Positions 61,604 to 64,000 of a DNA stretch of 64,000 nucleotides are shown here, piece by piece (positions within the stretch are counted from its first letter, which is position 1; every line of letters begins with the position of its first letter). The notes under the pieces are model-generated. The model was given only the letters and a program-made list of their open reading frames with translations. It ran no database searches and was not told the DNA's origin. Location of the stretch: NCBI GenBank assembly GCA_934402315.1, contig CAKRTS010000008.1, forward strand, positions 1 through 64,000, written 5' to 3'. Source of the DNA: an uncultured Acetatifactor sp. Lineage in GTDB: Bacteria > Bacillota > Clostridia > Lachnospirales > Lachnospiraceae. Position numbers and translations under genes: made by a program.

Positions 61604-62743
61604 TCAAAGAGGATTAATGCTAAAGTTATTTGACAAATTGTCTCTATTTATCTCCTTTTCATCTAAAATTTCACTCCTTTCATCTCCATTGTGCAACCGA
61701 ATCGTAAGCTTCACTATACCATTAGGGTAGTATTCAAAGTTATACGTATAATCGAGATCAACCCTCGACCAAGTATATTTGTATACTTTAGTAGTCTCAT
61801 CATATTCATGTTCCCTTGCATCACCAATTGCATCCCAATCATTGAAGCTCCAATCCGACGAAATACCTGCTAGCATTGTTCCGTTTTCATCATAATAATT
61901 ATTTATATAAGCCTCTCCATATTTACTGTAAACTTTTACATGTCTGAATCCGGCGGGCCAATTTTTATCCCCAGATACAAGCACCACCGTACGCTCCCGC
62001 AGAATTAAATTATCGTCAAAGTCAAAGGTAGCATAGTAATCCACACTGCCATCGCTCTTGTATGCCGTCTTCGTCAGCAGGGCGTCGCGGTCGTCATACT
62101 GTTCTACAATCCATGAGCCGTCCTCCTGCTGGACTGTCTTCTCATAGCTGACTTTTCTTGTCACATCCTCCTCTGCGTTCGTGTTGTTGTCTGTGGCCTC
62201 TTCCTTTTTCTCATCAGCTGCCTTGGCGGCCTCTCTTGCTGCTTCCGCTCTTGCCTCCATTACGGCTTTGGAGCCCTCGCTCCGGTTCTCCTTGATTCCG
62301 GTTTCCTCATAGTGCTTTGCTATTGCAACATAATCATTGCCAAAAGCCGCCTGCAGATCCCCGTAGGCATTCAGATATGCCAGCAGGTCAAAGTCTGTTC
62401 CGTTTTCACGGTGTTCATTCACGCCATAGGTAAAGTAATGGTTGATATAGGCATCCCAGTCATCTCCAAATGCTGCCTGCAGATCCTTATACTGCTCCCG
62501 GTACTTGACAACATCAATGACCGGGTTCATTACTCTGCCCTCTTTGATTCCATAGTTAATAAAGTGCTGGTACAGCGCTTCTTCGTCGCTGCCATATGCC
62601 TCCTTCAAGTCAGAGTATTTCGATGCATAGTATTCTGCATCGAAAATGTCCCTCAGTCCTGCTGCACCGACGCTGAATCCACTGTTCAGCAGCACTACGG
62701 ATGCAACCGCTCCACAAAGCAATCCCCTTACTGCTCTTTTCAT
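61604..62743 (-). CDS. Secreted repeat protein
   Basis: This 379-residue protein has a signal peptide (MKRAVRGLLCGAVASVVLLN). Three repeats of about 38 residues at roughly 34-70, 75-112 and 117-154 have the pattern YYxxxYxDLxxAFGxDxxAxxxHYxxxGixExR. A charged helical linker (about 155-195) and strand-rich YD-like repeats to the end follow. I do not know a function; surface localisation is inferred. AAGGAG lies before the ATG, which overlaps the stop of the upstream paralogue (ATGA). Confidence 0.75.
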   Translation of the reverse strand: MKRAVRGLLCGAVASVVLLNSGFSVGAAGLRDIFDAEYYASKYSDLKEAYGSDEEALYQHFINYGIKEGRVMNPVIDVVKYREQYKDLQAAFGDDWDAYINHYFTYGVNEHRENGTDFDLLAYLNAYGDLQAAFGNDYVAIAKHYEETGIKENRSEGSKAVMEARAEAAREAAKAADEKKEEATDNNTNAEEDVTRKVSYEKTVQQEDGSWIVEQYDDRDALLTKTAYKSDGSVDYYATFDFDDNLILRERTVVLVSGDKNWPAGFRHVKVYSKYGEAYINNYYDENGTMLAGISSDWSFNDWDAIGDAREHEYDETTKVYKYTWSRVDLDYTYNFEYYPNGIVKLTIRLHNGDERSEILDEKEINRDNLSNNFSINPL

Positions 62744-64000
62744 AACCTTTCTCCTTCGCTATTATAATTTATAACTTCCCTTACATTTCCATCCAGATCA
62801 TACCGGGTCTCGACCTTGCTGCCATCCTGGGCATATTCGAAGGTAGCTGTGTATGATGCATCGTAATCGTTCACAACCTCCCCTCTCATATACGTCTTAA
62901 GGCTGGTAAGATCTCCTTGCCAATTATATTCTTCTATCACCTTTCGTGCCTGACTGTCGAAGGTCGTGTACCATATTCGTCTTTCACGTATTATAGGTTG
63001 ATAATTAAAATTTCTACTAAAGGAGGACTCTATGGCCTCCACTGTGCCATCATCATGGTATATAATTTCATTGATTTTATCGCCAACTCCATTAGTGAGC
63101 TCCAACTCTCTGCCTCTGCTGTCATACTTATGTATCCCCAAGAGGGAACCATTCCAGTATTCTGTCCTCGCCCAGCTGCCGTCCTCTGCATATTCGTAGG
63201 TAATTGTATCCGCATGAACGCCATATGTCGTATCCTGCTCTTCACGATCGTACACATGACACTCCACAATTTTTCCCTGCTCATTATACAGACTATGTCT
63301 CTTCTGATATTCGGCTCCGTCCAGGTAACGATAATCCCATGTTTCGCTCAGAATATTGTTTACATATGTATATGTCTTTTCTGATTTAATGCTGCCGTCG
63401 TAGTTGTGGTAGACCTCTGTCAGAACATTTCCGTTGCTGTCATAGCTGAGTTCGCCTGAAAGCCAGAACTCCTCTAAGTTGTCTTCATTCACGGACAATA
63501 TCTGCACCATATTTCCGGCGTTATCGTATACATATTTCTCCTTGACATATCTGAGACTTCCATTACTATCGCATTCACCGCTCTCTACCTGCTTTCCTGC
63601 TTCGTCATAGATGTACAAGGTACCGCCGGTATATTCTCCGTTTGCCCCATAATTAAGTTCATAAATCAGTCTGTCATTACCGTCATAATGAAATACATCC
63701 CATTTTCCGCCCGGATACCCTTCACGGACATCATATGCCTGCTTAACATTCCCCTGGTCATTTCCGCTGACGGATTCTCCGTTTCCATTGTCTTCCTTTG
63801 CGCTCTGTTTTGCCTCCTGCTCCATCTGTACAAACGCCTTGGACGCTTTCACGCGGTTCTCATGGATTCCTGCTTTCTCATAGTGCTTTGCCAGCGCAAG
63901 GTAATCATTGCCGTAAGCTGCCTGCAGATCTCCGTAGGCATTCAGATATGCCAGCAGGTCAAAGTCTGTTCCGTTTTCACGGTGCTCATTCACGCCATAG
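62740..64000 (-). CDS. Repeat protein paralogue, cut by window edge
   Basis: About 420 residues are visible and the start lies beyond 64000. The first visible part is the same HY-x-x-G-x-x-E-x-R repeat (NEHRENGTDFDLLAYLNAYG). A Lys/Glu linker with SVSGNDQGN and a long array of YD-type repeats follow (IYDEAGKQVES, YDNAGNMVQI, YDSNGNVLTE, YDSRGRELEL), as in RHS-like and other surface proteins. About 90 bases at its upstream end are nearly identical to the next gene (compare 62341-62430 with 63911-64000). Confidence 0.75.
   Translation of the reverse strand, partial: YGVNEHRENGTDFDLLAYLNAYGDLQAAYGNDYLALAKHYEKAGIHENRVKASKAFVQMEQEAKQSAKEDNGNGESVSGNDQGNVKQAYDVREGYPGGKWDVFHYDGNDRLIYELNYGANGEYTGGTLYIYDEAGKQVESGECDSNGSLRYVKEKYVYDNAGNMVQILSVNEDNLEEFWLSGELSYDSNGNVLTEVYHNYDGSIKSEKTYTYVNNILSETWDYRYLDGAEYQKRHSLYNEQGKIVECHVYDREEQDTTYGVHADTITYEYAEDGSWARTEYWNGSLLGIHKYDSRGRELELTNGVGDKINEIIYHDDGTVEAIESSFSRNFNYQPIIRERRIWYTTFDSQARKVIEEYNWQGDLTSLKTYMRGEVVNDYDASYTATFEYAQDGSKVETRYDLDGNVREVINYNSEGERL

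Overview
The window looks like chromosome of a motile, anaerobic Lachnospiraceae-type Firmicute (Clostridia). This is inferred from gene content rather than from a marker gene. Supporting content includes CIRCE-controlled heat-shock genes, DUF4364 and DUF6110 proteins, PheB-type ACT protein, an FAD-dependent thymidylate synthase next to dihydrofolate reductase, strong AGGAGG ribosome sites, consensus sigma-A promoters with 17-base spacers, several GGDEF proteins and a chemoreceptor. Most genes lie on the minus strand.

Layout. 1-3.3 kb: tRNA-Leu and a threonine-branch operon (ACT protein, homoserine dehydrogenase, aspartokinase). 3.3-9.9 kb: diguanylate cyclase, glyA, lipid kinase, PAP2 phosphatase, glycosyltransferase and mutY. 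10.1-12.1 kb: a frameshifted AbiF/Abi_2 HEPN gene preceded by a small structured RNA, an aldo-keto reductase, and a second copy of the same RNA fold. 12.1-16 kb: GH43 enzyme and a large solute-binding lipoprotein. 16.2-18.1 kb: DnaJ-like protein and Hsp20 with CIRCE. 18.3-19.4 kb: an AlbA_2 protein with an internal deletion. 19.6-25.1 kb: DUF6110 plus metal ATPase, then an FtsX-type ABC exporter. 25.2-30.7 kb: chemoreceptor, hybrid kinase and diguanylate cyclase. 30.8-37.2 kb: asparaginase, AraC regulator, uxuA-uxuB and a LuxR regulator. 37.3-40.7 kb: htpG with CIRCE and a PrsA-like foldase. 40.8-43.0 kb: the decayed remains of a response regulator/kinase/ABC exporter module. 43.1-48.7 kb: ilvE, folA, thyX, a beta-CASP hydrolase and a TPR-GGDEF protein. 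48.8-55.3 kb: acyltransferase, malic enzyme, radical SAM protein, DUF4364, rarA, NYN protein and a membrane protein. 55.4-59.5 kb: two paralogous Rpn nucleases in direct repeat around a MATE pump and tRNA-Thr. 59.5-64 kb: a GT-C-like membrane protein, a fold-back intergenic region and two tandem repeat-domain surface proteins, the last cut by the window edge.

The most notable systems are defence-like. Each Rpn nuclease gene carries an internal in-frame start with a near-perfect Shine-Dalgarno, which fits a toxin with an intragenic antitoxin. The AbiF locus has a promoter and a compact hairpin RNA just ahead of the gene, and a second hairpin about 1.9 kb downstream keeps the same outer stem, a loop of the same length and an inner stem that covaries. 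The AbiF gene itself is broken by one missing T in a homopolymer. A second theme is decay by internal deletion: the AlbA_2 gene and the response regulator/kinase/ABC module have clear joints where family-typical sequence is missing.
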